A stretch of 64,000 nucleotides of DNA from Niabella aurantiaca DSM 17617 (GCF_000374125.1 NZ_KB893644.1:186001-250000); one strand, 5' to 3'. Shown: positions 26,282-34,840, numbered from the stretch's first letter. The notes: generated by a model not told the origin, from the letters alone. Program-made: numbers and translations.

Positions 26282-28759
26282 ATGCAATTCTCAAAAGCGC
26301 TCGAAAAAGCAATGCATATTGCCAAAGCTATTGCTAAAGAAAACATGCACAACAGCTATTCGGCTGCTCATTTGCTAAAGGCCCTGCTGCATAAGGACGT
26401 AGCGCTGGATCCGGTGCTGGTACAGACAGATGTGGATGTGTATTACCTGGCGGACTGGGCGGATGTGCGCATAGAAGCCTGTCCGAAATCGACAGCTTTG
26501 AAAGATGATATTCCTGCTGCGGCAGATATTGCTGCGGTGCTGGATGATGCCGACCATATCCGGCTGCAAACCGGTGATGATGCCATTGAGCCCATCCATG
26601 TGCTGGCGTCCATCAGCACACCGGGGATCGCGTTTTCCTTCGACCAGCTGAAAACGTTTTCCGTGCAGCGGCAGCAACTGATCGACCTGGCCTCCGTTTC
26701 TGCGGAAGGAGCGCAATTGCTCCAAGAAGTAAAGAATGCAACGGCAGGAGGTGCAACCGTCAACACCGGCAGGAACCAGCAGGCCTTGCAGAAATATTGT
26801 ATCGACAAAACCCTGATGGCCGGCGAGGGCAAGCTGGACCCGATCATTGGCCGGGAGCAGGAAGTACGTATGATGGCCGAGATCCTGAGCCGGCGCACAA
26901 AACCGAATGTATTGCTGATCGGGGAGCCCGGGGTGGGAAAGACCGCCCTGGTGGATGGCTTTGCCATTGCGATCGGGGAAGGGCATGTGCCCGCATTTTT
27001 AAAGAATGCCCGGGTCTTTGAGCTGAACAATGGCGCTATGGCCGCGGGGGCCTCCTACAAGGGAGAAACAGAAGAACGCCTGAAATCCGTTCTCAATGAG
27101 ATCAAACAATTTGAAAAGGGTATTTTGTTCATTGATGAAATACACGTGCTGCTGGACAAGAACGGTCCTTTTTCCGGAGCAGCCAACCTGCTGAAACCGG
27201 AGTTGGCTAAAGGCACCATCACCATAATCGGGGCAACAACGATCGATGAATACCGTAAGAATTTTGAGCGCGACGAGGCCTTTGCGCGGCGGTTTGAGAC
27301 TCTTATGGTTGAGGAGCCGGACCCCGTTGCCGCCTTCCGTATGATGAAGATCGTAATGCCGCTTTATGAAGCCCATCATAAAATAAACGCACCGGATGAA
27401 ACCCTGCATGAGGCCATCCGGCTGGCCCGGCGCTATATCAAGGACCGCCGCCTCCCGGACGCCGCCATTGACCTGGCAGACCGTTCCATGGCCGCCCTGC
27501 GCCTGGTAAAAGATACCGGTGCGCCGTTGCTCGAACGCCGGAAGACCGCATATGAAGCCTTAAAGGCCGAAACCGCAGCTCCGGCGGATCTGTCGGAGTA
27601 TCAATGGCATTACCAGCAGCTAAAGAGCAGCATGAGCCCCGTGATCTGGAGTGCAGTATCCACCTCGGAAAATCCGATGGAAATGAAAACGGCCGAAGCG
27701 GTCACGACTTACCTGGACGGCGTTTATGAAACGCTGAAACCATTGGTGGAGCAGGATCGTACAGAACTGGACAAACATGATGTGATCTCTATTGTTGCAG
27801 ATAAGACCGGTATCCCGCTGGGAAAGATACAGGCGCAGGAAAAGGAACGCCTGCTCAATATAGAAGAAATTTTACAGCAGCGGGTAGTGGGCCAGGATCA
27901 TGCGATCAAGATCATCAGCGAATCCATCCTCGAATCACGTTCGGGTTTGGGCAAGCCCGGACAGCCCATTGGATCTTTTTTCTTTTTAGGGCCAACAGGA
28001 ACGGGTAAAACAGAGCTGGCCAAATCACTGGCCGATTTCCTGTTCCAGGATGAGACTAACATCATCCGGTTTGACATGTCGGAGTTTAAAGAAGAACATT
28101 CGGCGGCACTGCTGTATGGAGCACCTCCGGGCTATGTAGGGTATGAGGAGGGCGGCCTGCTGGTGAACAAGATCCGGCAGCAGCCCTATTCGGTGGTATT
28201 GTTTGATGAGATCGAGAAAGCGCACCAATCGGTTTTCGATATTTTCCTTCAACTCATGGATGAAGGAAAGATCCACGATAAGCTGGGAAAAGAGGGCGAT
28301 TTTTCCAACTCCCTCGTCATCTTTACCTCCAATATCGGCAGCAAGCACGTGGTTGACTCGTTCAACAACACCCAGGCTCCGCCGGACCCGGTAAGCCTGC
28401 TGAACATCATGAGCAACCATTTCCGGCCGGAATTCCTGGGCCGACTCACTGAGATCGTTCCGTTTGCGCCGATGAAAGAGCAGATGGTGGAGCGCATCCT
28501 CGACATCAATCTCAAATCATTGTACGCTGCCCTGGAAAAACAGCAGATCCGCATCGAGATCGCCCCGGAGGCCAAAAAGAAACTGGCCGCAATGGGGTTC
28601 ACGCCCGAGTACGGCGCCCGGCCGCTTCATGGGGTTATCCGCTCACAGATCCGGCGGCCGCTGTCGAAAAAGATCATCTCCGGCGATCTGCTGCCCGGCG
28701 CAGCTGCGAAATTAAAGCTGGAGGGTGAGGCCCTGGTTTGGGAAAACATGCCGGAATGA
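26282..28759 (+). CDS. tssH: type VI secretion AAA+ ATPase TssH/ClpV
   Basis: ClpV recycles the contracted sheath. The 825-residue protein is a class I Clp ATPase: N-domain (about 1-150), AAA1 with Walker A GEPGVGKT (214-221) and Walker B ILFIDEI, a short middle region, AAA2 with GPTGTGKT (570-577) and VLFDEIEKA, and a C-terminal D2-small domain. There is no full ClpB-length M domain, in line with ClpV. Assignment to the secretion role, rather than to ClpB or ClpC, rests on its place between the PKD gene and tssB. A perfect 26-base palindrome follows 13 bases after the stop. Confidence 0.9.
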   Translation: MQFSKALEKAMHIAKAIAKENMHNSYSAAHLLKALLHKDVALDPVLVQTDVDVYYLADWADVRIEACPKSTALKDDIPAAADIAAVLDDADHIRLQTGDDAIEPIHVLASISTPGIAFSFDQLKTFSVQRQQLIDLASVSAEGAQLLQEVKNATAGGATVNTGRNQQALQKYCIDKTLMAGEGKLDPIIGREQEVRMMAEILSRRTKPNVLLIGEPGVGKTALVDGFAIAIGEGHVPAFLKNARVFELNNGAMAAGASYKGETEERLKSVLNEIKQFEKGILFIDEIHVLLDKNGPFSGAANLLKPELAKGTITIIGATTIDEYRKNFERDEAFARRFETLMVEEPDPVAAFRMMKIVMPLYEAHHKINAPDETLHEAIRLARRYIKDRRLPDAAIDLADRSMAALRLVKDTGAPLLERRKTAYEALKAETAAPADLSEYQWHYQQLKSSMSPVIWSAVSTSENPMEMKTAEAVTTYLDGVYETLKPLVEQDRTELDKHDVISIVADKTGIPLGKIQAQEKERLLNIEEILQQRVVGQDHAIKIISESILESRSGLGKPGQPIGSFFFLGPTGTGKTELAKSLADFLFQDETNIIRFDMSEFKEEHSAALLYGAPPGYVGYEEGGLLVNKIRQQPYSVVLFDEIEKAHQSVFDIFLQLMDEGKIHDKLGKEGDFSNSLVIFTSNIGSKHVVDSFNNTQAPPDPVSLLNIMSNHFRPEFLGRLTEIVPFAPMKEQMVERILDINLKSLYAALEKQQIRIEIAPEAKKKLAAMGFTPEYGARPLHGVIRSQIRRPLSKKIISGDLLPGAAAKLKLEGEALVWENMPE

Positions 28760-28772
28760 CCCGCAAACGGAG

Positions 28773-28798
28773 CGCCCGGCCGGATATCCGGCCGGGCG
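28773..28798. terminator. perfect 26-base palindrome after clpV
   Basis: The sequence is fully self-complementary (13-base arms, GC-rich, centred on ATAT at 28784-28787), beginning CGCCCGGCCGG. It can form a strong hairpin 13 bases after the clpV stop, but no U-run follows, so it may be a stabilising or attenuating hairpin, or a protein-binding site, rather than an intrinsic terminator. Confidence 0.5.
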
Positions 28799-28861
28799 TG
28801 CATCGCTATTTCCGGGTATATTTAATAATTATTTATTACCGGATTGCATTTATTTTTTAGA

Positions 28862-28889
28862 TTTGTTTTGAAATTTATCATTATTTTTG
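28862..28889 (+). promoter_or_regulatory. candidate promoter of tssBC
   Basis: TATTTTTG (28882-28889) matches TAnnTTTG exactly; TTTG at 28862-28865 gives a 16-base spacer, shorter than the usual 18-20. It would give a leader of about 110 bases before the tssB ATG. Confidence 0.4.
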
Positions 28890-28976
28890 AAAGAAGCTGA
28901 CTCAGAAAAATACGTCGAACGGGGTCTCATAACCGACTTAGAATATTTTGAGCAATGCTTGAAAGAAAAAGAATAA
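28887..28976 (+). CDS. possible 29-residue peptide or gene remnant before tssB
   Basis: A TTG at 28887 opens 29 codons ending at TAA 28974-28976. The translation (KEADSEKYVERGLITDLEYF and a QCLKEKE end) is acidic, helical and protein-like, with sensible codon choice. No ATG exists in frame before the upstream stop at 28869. It could be the C-terminal remnant of a lost gene, a leader peptide, or chance. It overlaps the candidate promoter, so the two readings compete. I do not recognise a family. Confidence 0.3.
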   Translation: MKEADSEKYVERGLITDLEYFEQCLKEKE

Positions 28977-29004
28977 GATTTTTGGACCTGTAAAATTAAT
29001 AGCT

Positions 29005-29457
29005 ATGCCTTTAGAACCTTATGGTATTGGCGGTACGGAAGTAAAAACGGATGCGTTTGAGGCTTTTGCAGATATACCCCAGAACCGTGTTTTATTAGCC
29101 GAAAAACTGACCGATCTTCCTCCCGTTAAGCCTGAAATTGTACAGGGGCTGACCAATATCGATGCCGTTTTCAATCATTTTGCACCTACTGTTTCCATGG
29201 ATTTTGAAACCGAGGAAGGCGCTACCCGGAGGGAAGACCTGCATTTTAAGGCATTGAGCGATTTCGGAGCCAATGGCATTACCAACCAAAGCGCCTATTT
29301 GAGTGAGCTGGATATGAAACGTCAGCAATATCAGAAGATCGTGAAGCAGTTAAAGACCAATAAATTGTTGAAACAGGCGCTGGCTGACAAGGAGACCAAA
29401 GAGAACCTGCTGGCCGCATTGCAGGTATTGATACAGGAACTGGACGGTTCGAAATAA
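29005..29457 (+). CDS. tssB: type VI secretion contractile sheath small subunit TssB
   Basis: TssB (VipA) pairs with TssC to build the contractile sheath. The 150-residue protein has a variable N-terminus and then GLTNIDAVFNHFAPTVSMDFETEEG and EDLHFKALSDFGANGI, the Bacteroidota version of the TssB core (strand that threads into TssC, then the phi-F-phi motif). The C-terminal third is helical. tssC begins 30 bases after the stop, the normal pair. The start is the only ATG before the conserved region. Confidence 0.9.
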   Translation: MPLEPYGIGGTEVKTDAFEAFADIPQNRVLLAEKLTDLPPVKPEIVQGLTNIDAVFNHFAPTVSMDFETEEGATRREDLHFKALSDFGANGITNQSAYLSELDMKRQQYQKIVKQLKTNKLLKQALADKETKENLLAALQVLIQELDGSK

Positions 29458-29487
29458 TGATTTCTAATGACCCTTTGATTAATTTAT

Positions 29488-30882
29488 ATGGCAACTGCTC
29501 AAAATAATTTGACCCCGGAAGAACAAAGTGTTCAAAAAGAATATAAACAGCCGGAGGCCCGCCAGCTTAGATCTCTGGATGCGCATTTGCAGGCGCTGAC
29601 AAGACTGGGTGGTTTTGACCTGCTGGAATCTGCGATCGATAATGTGCAAAACCTGAATCCCGAGCGCAAGGCCAGGAAAAAGATCTTCCTGGAAGAATCT
29701 TCAAAAAAAGCCGATCGTGCGGAATTAAAAAAGACGCTTGAATGGTGGGTGGAGGTACTGGGAAAAACAGACGACCTGAGCGAGATGGTGAACGATTGCG
29801 AGCAGAAGGCAGAGACCGCTGAAAACACGCTGAAAGCAAACCTCCGGAAGGCGCTGGAACGCAGCCAGGACCTGGAGCGGTCCTATCGCTCGGTAGCGCT
29901 GTTCTACAAGAATACCGAAAGTCAGAAAGTAAAAAATATTTCCATCATGAACGCGGAGCTGGACCAGCTGAAAGACCTGGACAATACCCGCTTCGTTGAT
30001 TATGTACAGGCAGAGCTGGTCAATAACTACGACCGGCTGGATCTGCGCAACAATTACGGCATCCTGGTGTTGCCTGGTTACCTGGGTTCCAATAAGGTGG
30101 TGGAAAAATGGGCGAAGATCGCTCATGACAATAAAGTGATGCTGGTCACCGATTTTGAGAACCTGGATTCCCCGGATGACGTGATGGAGCTGTTTGAGGC
30201 CGCCAACCTGACGGGAGGAGACCCATACCGCTCAAACGTGATCATGGCCTGTAACTGGCTGGTAGGGCGCGGGAAAGTAGATGCGGTTGGAGAAGAGGAC
30301 CATCTGTATGTACCGCCATCAAGCTCCCTCGCCGGTAAGATTTATTATACCCTGATGTCGCAGGTGACCGCCGGGAAGAAATACGGAAGCATGAACGAGG
30401 TGGACGGTGTGAAGTTTGATCTGAAGAAGAGTGAGATCGCGTCGCTGGAAAAACTGGGACTGATCCCCATGGCGAAGGAATATGGAAAGGTAATGGCTTT
30501 TTCTGCCAAGACCCTGTTCAATGGTGATAATATCGGCCTGCAGACCTATTCGGTAGTCCGGGTATTTGACTATGTGGCCAAAGTAATGATGGATTTCCTG
30601 AACCGCCGGGCCTTTGAAAACTTCAATGCCAATACCCGTAAGGAGCTGAACTCACAGATTGTGAAGTTCCTGGACGGTATTACAGGTCCCAGCAAACTCA
30701 TCGAAAACTTTACCATCAAAAGATTTGAACAGGACCCGGTTCAGAAAGATCGGATCCATTTAGACATACACTTAAAGCCCTATTTTCCGGCTAAAACGTT
30801 CCTTATCAAGCTGGAAGGCCAGAAGGGAGAAGACCCGGATGGTGTAGAATGGATGTCGAAATACGAACAGGAAGGGAAATAG
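29488..30882 (+). CDS. tssC: type VI secretion contractile sheath large subunit TssC
   Basis: TssC (VipB; the DUF5458 family in Bacteroidota) forms the bulk of the sheath with TssB. The 464-residue protein has an N-terminal helical part (about 1-130), the central LVTDFENLDSPDDVMELFEAANLTGGDPYRSNVIMACNW segment and a C-terminal region with NFNANTRKELNSQIVKFLDG and DRIHLDIHLKPYFPAKTF, consistent with handshake and inner-wall regions. It follows tssB by 30 bases; hcp1 follows after 154 bases containing a hairpin, so expression of hcp may be separate. Confidence 0.9.
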   Translation: MATAQNNLTPEEQSVQKEYKQPEARQLRSLDAHLQALTRLGGFDLLESAIDNVQNLNPERKARKKIFLEESSKKADRAELKKTLEWWVEVLGKTDDLSEMVNDCEQKAETAENTLKANLRKALERSQDLERSYRSVALFYKNTESQKVKNISIMNAELDQLKDLDNTRFVDYVQAELVNNYDRLDLRNNYGILVLPGYLGSNKVVEKWAKIAHDNKVMLVTDFENLDSPDDVMELFEAANLTGGDPYRSNVIMACNWLVGRGKVDAVGEEDHLYVPPSSSLAGKIYYTLMSQVTAGKKYGSMNEVDGVKFDLKKSEIASLEKLGLIPMAKEYGKVMAFSAKTLFNGDNIGLQTYSVVRVFDYVAKVMMDFLNRRAFENFNANTRKELNSQIVKFLDGITGPSKLIENFTIKRFEQDPVQKDRIHLDIHLKPYFPAKTFLIKLEGQKGEDPDGVEWMSKYEQEGK

Positions 30883-30926
30883 ATGTTGCAAAAGATTTTG
30901 AGGAGCTACCCATAAGGAACAAAACC

Positions 30927-30989
30927 GGCATACAATAAGCAATGCGACGGATGGATGGCTTTGTTGTATGCCCTGAACACGTTTTTTTT
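30927..30989 (+). terminator. hairpin plus T-run between tssC and hcp1
   Basis: GGCATACAA (30927-30935) pairs with TTGTATGCC (30964-30972), with a 28-base loop, followed nine bases later by a run of eight T. The long loop and the gap before the T-run make it an imperfect intrinsic terminator; it may attenuate rather than end tssBC transcription. Confidence 0.45.
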
Positions 30990-31036
30990 ATTTATAGTTT
31001 TTATACTTTTTATTTTTTAACCTAAAATGTACAGTT

Positions 31037-31426
31037 ATGTCATTTAAAGCACAATTGGAAGTAGCTGGTAAAAAGGTAAACGTTCTTGACATGAACTATG
31101 CCCTTAACCAGGAAACAGACGCAACAGGGCGTCCGTCTTCCATCACCCGTGGCGGAAAAATTACGCTGACCGTTGAATCGACCGGAGAAACCAATTTCTT
31201 CGAGTGGATGTGTAACAATTTCGAAAGAAAGGATGGAAAGATCGTTTTTACGAAGAGAGACTCGGATGCGACCATGAAAGAATTAAACTTCAAGGAAGGG
31301 TATCTTGTCCAGTATCGGGAAAACTTTAATTCCACCAGCGATAACCCCATTACAGAAACGTTCACCATTTCTGCGAAAGAAATTGCAATGGGCAATGCTT
31401 CTCATGTAAACCAATGGGCGGTTTAA
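31037..31426 (+). CDS. tssD: type VI secretion tube protein TssD (Hcp), copy 1
   Basis: Hcp hexamers stack to form the inner tube. The 129-residue protein has the Bacteroidota TssD pattern: FKAQLEVAGKKVNVLDMNY, a QETDATGRPSSIT turn, GGKITLTVESTG and an FFEWM motif, then KEGYLVQYREN and FTISAKEIAMGN. The beta-rich layout fits the Hcp barrel. It is preceded by a very AT-rich stretch (30980-31020) and a hairpin, so it is probably transcribed separately at high level. A second hcp follows 93 bases later. Confidence 0.9.
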   Translation: MSFKAQLEVAGKKVNVLDMNYALNQETDATGRPSSITRGGKITLTVESTGETNFFEWMCNNFERKDGKIVFTKRDSDATMKELNFKEGYLVQYRENFNSTSDNPITETFTISAKEIAMGNASHVNQWAV

Positions 31427-31445
31427 TACCGGCCCAGAATTCCTC

Positions 31446-31505
31446 AGGCTGATTCAGCCTTGATCTTAATTGAATCATAACCCGGCTCACTATGGGTCGG
31501 GTTAT
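31446..31505 (+). other. two hairpins between the hcp genes
   Basis: AGGCTGATTCAGCCT (31446-31460) is a 6-base-stem hairpin. ATAACCCG (31477-31484) pairs with CGGGTTAT (31498-31505) around a 13-base loop. No T-run follows, so they look like mRNA-processing or attenuation structures that could set different levels for the two Hcp proteins. Confidence 0.45.
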
Positions 31506-31519
31506 TTAAACTGTTATCT

Positions 31520-31915
31520 ATGTCATTTCTAGCAAAATTTACGGCCGATGGTGAGGAGTTAACAGTGCTCAGCTGCCGTTTCCGGTTCTCGCAGGAAACG
31601 GACCGCACCAACCGCCCTACCTCCATTCCTATGGGAGGGGTCATTGATATTACTATTGAAAGCAATGGCAATACCAATTTGTTCGACTGGATGATCAGCT
31701 CTACACAAACAAAAAGCGGAGAAGTGGTCTTCTACAGACGGGACAGCATGAGCAAACTTAAAACACTGAAGTTCAACGACGCGCATTGTATCGACTACCA
31801 GGAAGAGTACAATCACAACGGCGAGTACCCCATGCAGATATCCATGCAATTGAGTGCCAAAGAGATTAAGTTGAACGATTCAATGTACAAAAACAATTGG
31901 CCGGATGAAGCTTAG
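31520..31915 (+). CDS. tssD: type VI secretion tube protein TssD (Hcp), copy 2
   Basis: A 131-residue paralogue of the preceding gene. It keeps the frame FLAKFTADGEELTVLSCRF, QETDRTNRPTSIP, GGVIDITIESNG, LFDWM and QLSAKEIKLNDS, but differs at most surface positions, so the two copies diverged long ago. Either can be expected to build tube; different effectors may ride in different Hcp rings, or one may be a structural variant. A strong terminator follows. No tssI/vgrG gene is found after it. Confidence 0.9.
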   Translation: MSFLAKFTADGEELTVLSCRFRFSQETDRTNRPTSIPMGGVIDITIESNGNTNLFDWMISSTQTKSGEVVFYRRDSMSKLKTLKFNDAHCIDYQEEYNHNGEYPMQISMQLSAKEIKLNDSMYKNNWPDEA

Positions 31916-31947
31916 CAAATAGCCATCCGGGCCAGCCCCCTCCCCAT

Positions 31948-31997
31948 AAAAGTGCCGGACTGAAATCGTGTCAGCAGGTACTTTTATTTTTTTATAC
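31948..31997 (+). terminator. intrinsic terminator after hcp2
   Basis: AAAAGTGCC (31948-31956) pairs with GGTACTTTT (31977-31985), with one G-U pair, and a T-rich tract follows (to 31993). It closes the type VI cluster. Confidence 0.7.
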
Positions 31998-32167
31998 AAA
32001 CAGGTTTTTATCGTTTCCCGGCTTCAGGTGACTGGAGAAAACACCAGCCGGAGTATTGGCAGCGTACCGTCCGGGGTGGCCCTTTCGCAGACGGTTCCGG
32101 TACATTTTTTTGGAAATTAAAGAGCAGCGCGTCTGCAGCCTCCCGCAGTAAAAATTGCAGGTGCCCG

Positions 32168-32956
32168 TCAGCGGCTAAAGAATAGCTCCTTGGCCAGTAT
32201 AAAAATTCCCATCAGGAAAATGAAATAGCCGAACACAGGCTTTAGCTTGCGGGCATCGATCCTGCCCGACAGGTAAAGCCCCGCAAACATACCCCCGATA
32301 GCGGTGGCCGACACTGTGATCAGGATCCGTTTGTCAAAAACCACCTGGTTCACCAGGTCGCCGATAAACCCGCTAAGCGAGTTGATTGTAATGATCAGCA
32401 GCGAAGTGGCGATGGCGTACCGCATGCGCATACCGGCATGAAAGATCAGGACCGGTACGATCAAAAAGCCGCCCCCTGCACCCAAAAAGCCGGTAATGAT
32501 CCCGATCACGATGCCCAGCAGCATCAGCCGGCCTACCGAGGCTTTTCCCGATTTTACCCGGTTTTGGGTTCTCCGGATCATCGAAAAAGAAGCGGCCATC
32601 ATAAGAACGGAGAAAAGCACCATCATCAACATATGCTTGGTGATGGTAACGCCGCGGTCGAAAACGACCTCGGGCAGCGCCGGCAACAGGTACTTGCGGG
32701 AAAGCACCAGGCTGATGATGGACGGAACGGCAAAATAAAGTGCTTCCCGGATTCTGAGGTTCCCGAACCGGTAATGTTTCCTGACAGCTATGGCCGAGGT
32801 TATGCCTACAATAAATAAGGAGTGGGTAGTGGCATGCTCCGGTGTTAGCCCGAAAAAATAAACCAGTATGGGAATGGCCAAAATGGATCCCCCGCTGCCG
32901 ATAAGCCCCAGGGAAACACCGATTAACAGTGAGCAGATATAGCCAATGATTTCCAA
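32168..32956 (-). CDS. TauE/SafE family sulfite exporter-like permease
   Basis: The 262-residue protein has about eight membrane segments and the paired family signatures: SLLIGVSLGLIGSGGSILAIP near the N-terminus and GIITGFLGAGGGFLIVPVL in the second half, each with the GxGGG-type loop. TauE/SafE proteins export organosulfur compounds such as sulfite or sulfoacetate; many members are of unknown substrate. It stands alone on the minus strand between hcp2 and tRNA-Ser, with no sulfur genes nearby to indicate the substrate. Confidence 0.88.
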   Translation of the reverse strand: MEIIGYICSLLIGVSLGLIGSGGSILAIPILVYFFGLTPEHATTHSLFIVGITSAIAVRKHYRFGNLRIREALYFAVPSIISLVLSRKYLLPALPEVVFDRGVTITKHMLMMVLFSVLMMAASFSMIRRTQNRVKSGKASVGRLMLLGIVIGIITGFLGAGGGFLIVPVLIFHAGMRMRYAIATSLLIITINSLSGFIGDLVNQVVFDKRILITVSATAIGGMFAGLYLSGRIDARKLKPVFGYFIFLMGIFILAKELFFSR

Positions 32957-33132
32957 TTGAACAGAGAAATTTTTGCAATATCGGAAGAATCGTCCGTTTG
33001 GAAAAGCAGCCTACCGGGAGAGTAGGATGGTTTTGCGTTTGAGGTCAGGTCGCGGTTCCACAGGTTGCCCATTGTCCAAAGGCTGCAGGACAGTGTAAGA
33101 TTGTAGATAAAAACAAACGTTGCAAGATAAAA

Positions 33133-33159
33133 AAAGCGCATTGATCATCAATGCGCTTT
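33133..33159 (-). terminator. intrinsic terminator of tRNA-Ser
   Basis: A perfect inverted repeat with 13-base arms (33133-33145 and 33147-33159), starting AAAGCGCATTGAT, stands just downstream of the tRNA on the minus strand and is followed by a T-run. It is a textbook intrinsic terminator. Confidence 0.85.
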
Positions 33160-33160
33160 G

Positions 33161-33247
33161 CGGAGACGGCGAGATTCGAACTCGCGATACAGTTTCCCGT
33201 ATACACACTTTCCAGGCGTGCTCCTTCAACCACTCGGACACGTCTCC
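33161..33247 (-). tRNA. tRNA-Ser (anticodon GGA)
   Basis: The minus strand folds as a type II tRNA of 87 bases. Acceptor arms GGAGACG and CGTCTCC pair fully, followed by discriminator G. The anticodon stem CACGC / GTGTG encloses CTGGAAA, giving anticodon GGA (serine UCC/UCU). The T arm has GAGTTCGAATCTC, and the long variable arm expected of serine tRNAs is present. CCA is not encoded. A strong terminator follows. Confidence 0.95.
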
Positions 33248-33295
33248 GGATCCCTGATAGACATCAGAAGGGCTGCAAAAATACGGGATCCGATG

Positions 33296-34060
33296 CTATA
33301 AAGCGAATAATTTTTTTGCATTTCCGGTGGTGATCCGGGCAATTTCTTCAGGGGCCGTTCCGGTGGCCTCGGCCAGCTTTTGTGCGATCAGCGGCAGATA
33401 GGCCGGTTCATTCCGTTTTCCACGGTTGGGAACGGGGGCAAGATAGGGCGCATCCGTTTCCAAAACAATATGCTCCAGCGGGATCTCTTTTAAAACCTGG
33501 TCCAGCCCCGCTTTTTTAAAGGTCAGCACCCCCCCGACGCCCAGGTAAAACCCTTCTTCAGTGATGGCCCTTGCCTGGGAAAGACTGCCTCCAAAGCAAT
33601 GGAAAACGCCACGCAATCCCCGGGGAGTATGCTTTTTTATGATCTCCAGGCAGGCATCCGTAGATTCCCTGCTGTGGATCACAATGGGAAGCCGGTATTC
33701 AAGGGCCCATTCGATCTGCCGCTCAAATGCTGCTTCCTGTTGCGCCTTAAAGCTCAGGTCCCAGTAAAAATCGAGCCCCGTTTCTCCGATAGCAATGAAG
33801 GAACGCTGTTTTAAAAGCGCTTCGACCTGGTCCAGCTCTGTCTGAAAACCATCTTTTACCGAGCAGGGATGCAGCCCGATCATGCTAAGGCACCGGCCCG
33901 GGTAATCGGCCTCCAGTTGCAGCATGGTGGGGTGGGTTTCGCTGTCGATCGCCGGCATCAGGATAGCGGAAATCCCGGCATCCAGTGCCCTCCGGATCAT
34001 AGCGGCCCTGTCCGGATCAAATTCCTTACTGTAAATATGGGAATGCGTATCAATCAGCAT
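33296..34060 (-). CDS. TatD family metal-dependent hydrolase
   Basis: From the ATG ending at 34060 the product has 254 residues; the open frame extends 26 codons further upstream without conserved residues. TatD motifs are all seen: DTHSH (residues 4-8, metal-binding H6 and H8), GLHP, GETGLDFYWD, VIHSRES, HCFGGS and ETDAPYLAP. These enzymes are 3'-5' exonucleases or DNases of the amidohydrolase fold. It converges on no gene: the tRNA lies downstream on the same strand. The paralogue (YcfH, YjjV or TatD) cannot be decided. Confidence 0.9.
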   Translation of the reverse strand: MLIDTHSHIYSKEFDPDRAAMIRRALDAGISAILMPAIDSETHPTMLQLEADYPGRCLSMIGLHPCSVKDGFQTELDQVEALLKQRSFIAIGETGLDFYWDLSFKAQQEAAFERQIEWALEYRLPIVIHSRESTDACLEIIKKHTPRGLRGVFHCFGGSLSQARAITEEGFYLGVGGVLTFKKAGLDQVLKEIPLEHIVLETDAPYLAPVPNRGKRNEPAYLPLIAQKLAEATGTAPEEIARITTGNAKKLFAL

Positions 34061-34183
34061 GATGGGGGTATGTGTTGTTAATTTGGCAATATTAATCAAT
34101 ATTTTTTTGACAAAGTGTTGAAAACAATCTACCTTCACCCCTAAGTTTTCATAGGGTACGGATTAAAAATCGGGCTTGGGTAT

Positions 34184-34840
34184 TCACCCGGGCCCTGTTT
34201 GTGTATCTGGTCCGGCGGGCAACGCCTCGAATGTAAATCCCCGGGCAGAAAAATATTCCAGCACCCCCGGCAGTGCAAATGACATATTCTTGAACGCCTT
34301 TTCGCTGTCGTGAAAAACAACAATGGACCCGCTTCTGGTATGTTTCAGTACCTGTTCCAGGCATTCTTCAGGAGCCCGGTTTCGGTCAAAATCTCCGCTT
34401 AATACGTCCCACATAATGATCCGGAACGCCCTGCCTGTAACACCCTGCCGCAAAAGCCGCCCCTGTTTTTTCCCGATACGCCCGTATGGCGGGCGAAAAA
34501 GACAGGAATCAATATGGGATGCCGCCTGAAGCACATTGTTCAGGTAGGTCCGGGTATCAGTTTTCCACCCGTTAAGATGGTTATGTGTATGATTACCAAT
34601 ACTATGTCCTTCATCCTGCAGCGCCTGATAAAGGCTCTTTTCAGCGACGGCATTTTTTCCTACACAAAAAAAAGTGGCCCGGGCGTTCCAGGCTTTTAGC
34701 TGCTTCAATACAAATGGCGTCGCCGTGGGGTGCGGCCCGTCGTCAAATGTTAAGAAAATCTTTTTTTTAGAGACCGGCAGGTCCCATATGTAATGCGGAT
34801 AAATCCTTTTTAACCACCAGGGGGTCTTTACAAAATACAT
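34184..34840 (-). CDS. polysaccharide deacetylase family protein
   Basis: The 218-residue protein is a carbohydrate esterase family 4 (NodB-type) domain. Motifs: TFDDGPHP (31-38, catalytic base and metal Asp), NHTHNH (83-88, metal histidines), FRPPYG (115-120) and MWDVLSGDFD. It removes N- or O-acetyl groups from chitin-like or peptidoglycan sugars. No signal peptide is predicted, although WWLKRIYPHYIWDLP near the start could tether it weakly. It lies about 120 bases upstream of tatD and shares its strand. The substrate is unknown. Confidence 0.88.
   Translation of the reverse strand: MYFVKTPWWLKRIYPHYIWDLPVSKKKIFLTFDDGPHPTATPFVLKQLKAWNARATFFCVGKNAVAEKSLYQALQDEGHSIGNHTHNHLNGWKTDTRTYLNNVLQAASHIDSCLFRPPYGRIGKKQGRLLRQGVTGRAFRIIMWDVLSGDFDRNRAPEECLEQVLKHTRSGSIVVFHDSEKAFKNMSFALPGVLEYFSARGFTFEALPAGPDTQTGPG

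Noticed and set aside
26375-27030. long minus-strand frames opposite clpV
   Set aside because: Antisense of a protein with both Walker motifs; no domain of their own.
33133-33159. attachment site of an integrated element next to tRNA-Ser
   Set aside because: The 13-base arms form a terminator for the tRNA; there is no integrase gene or direct repeat of the tRNA end.
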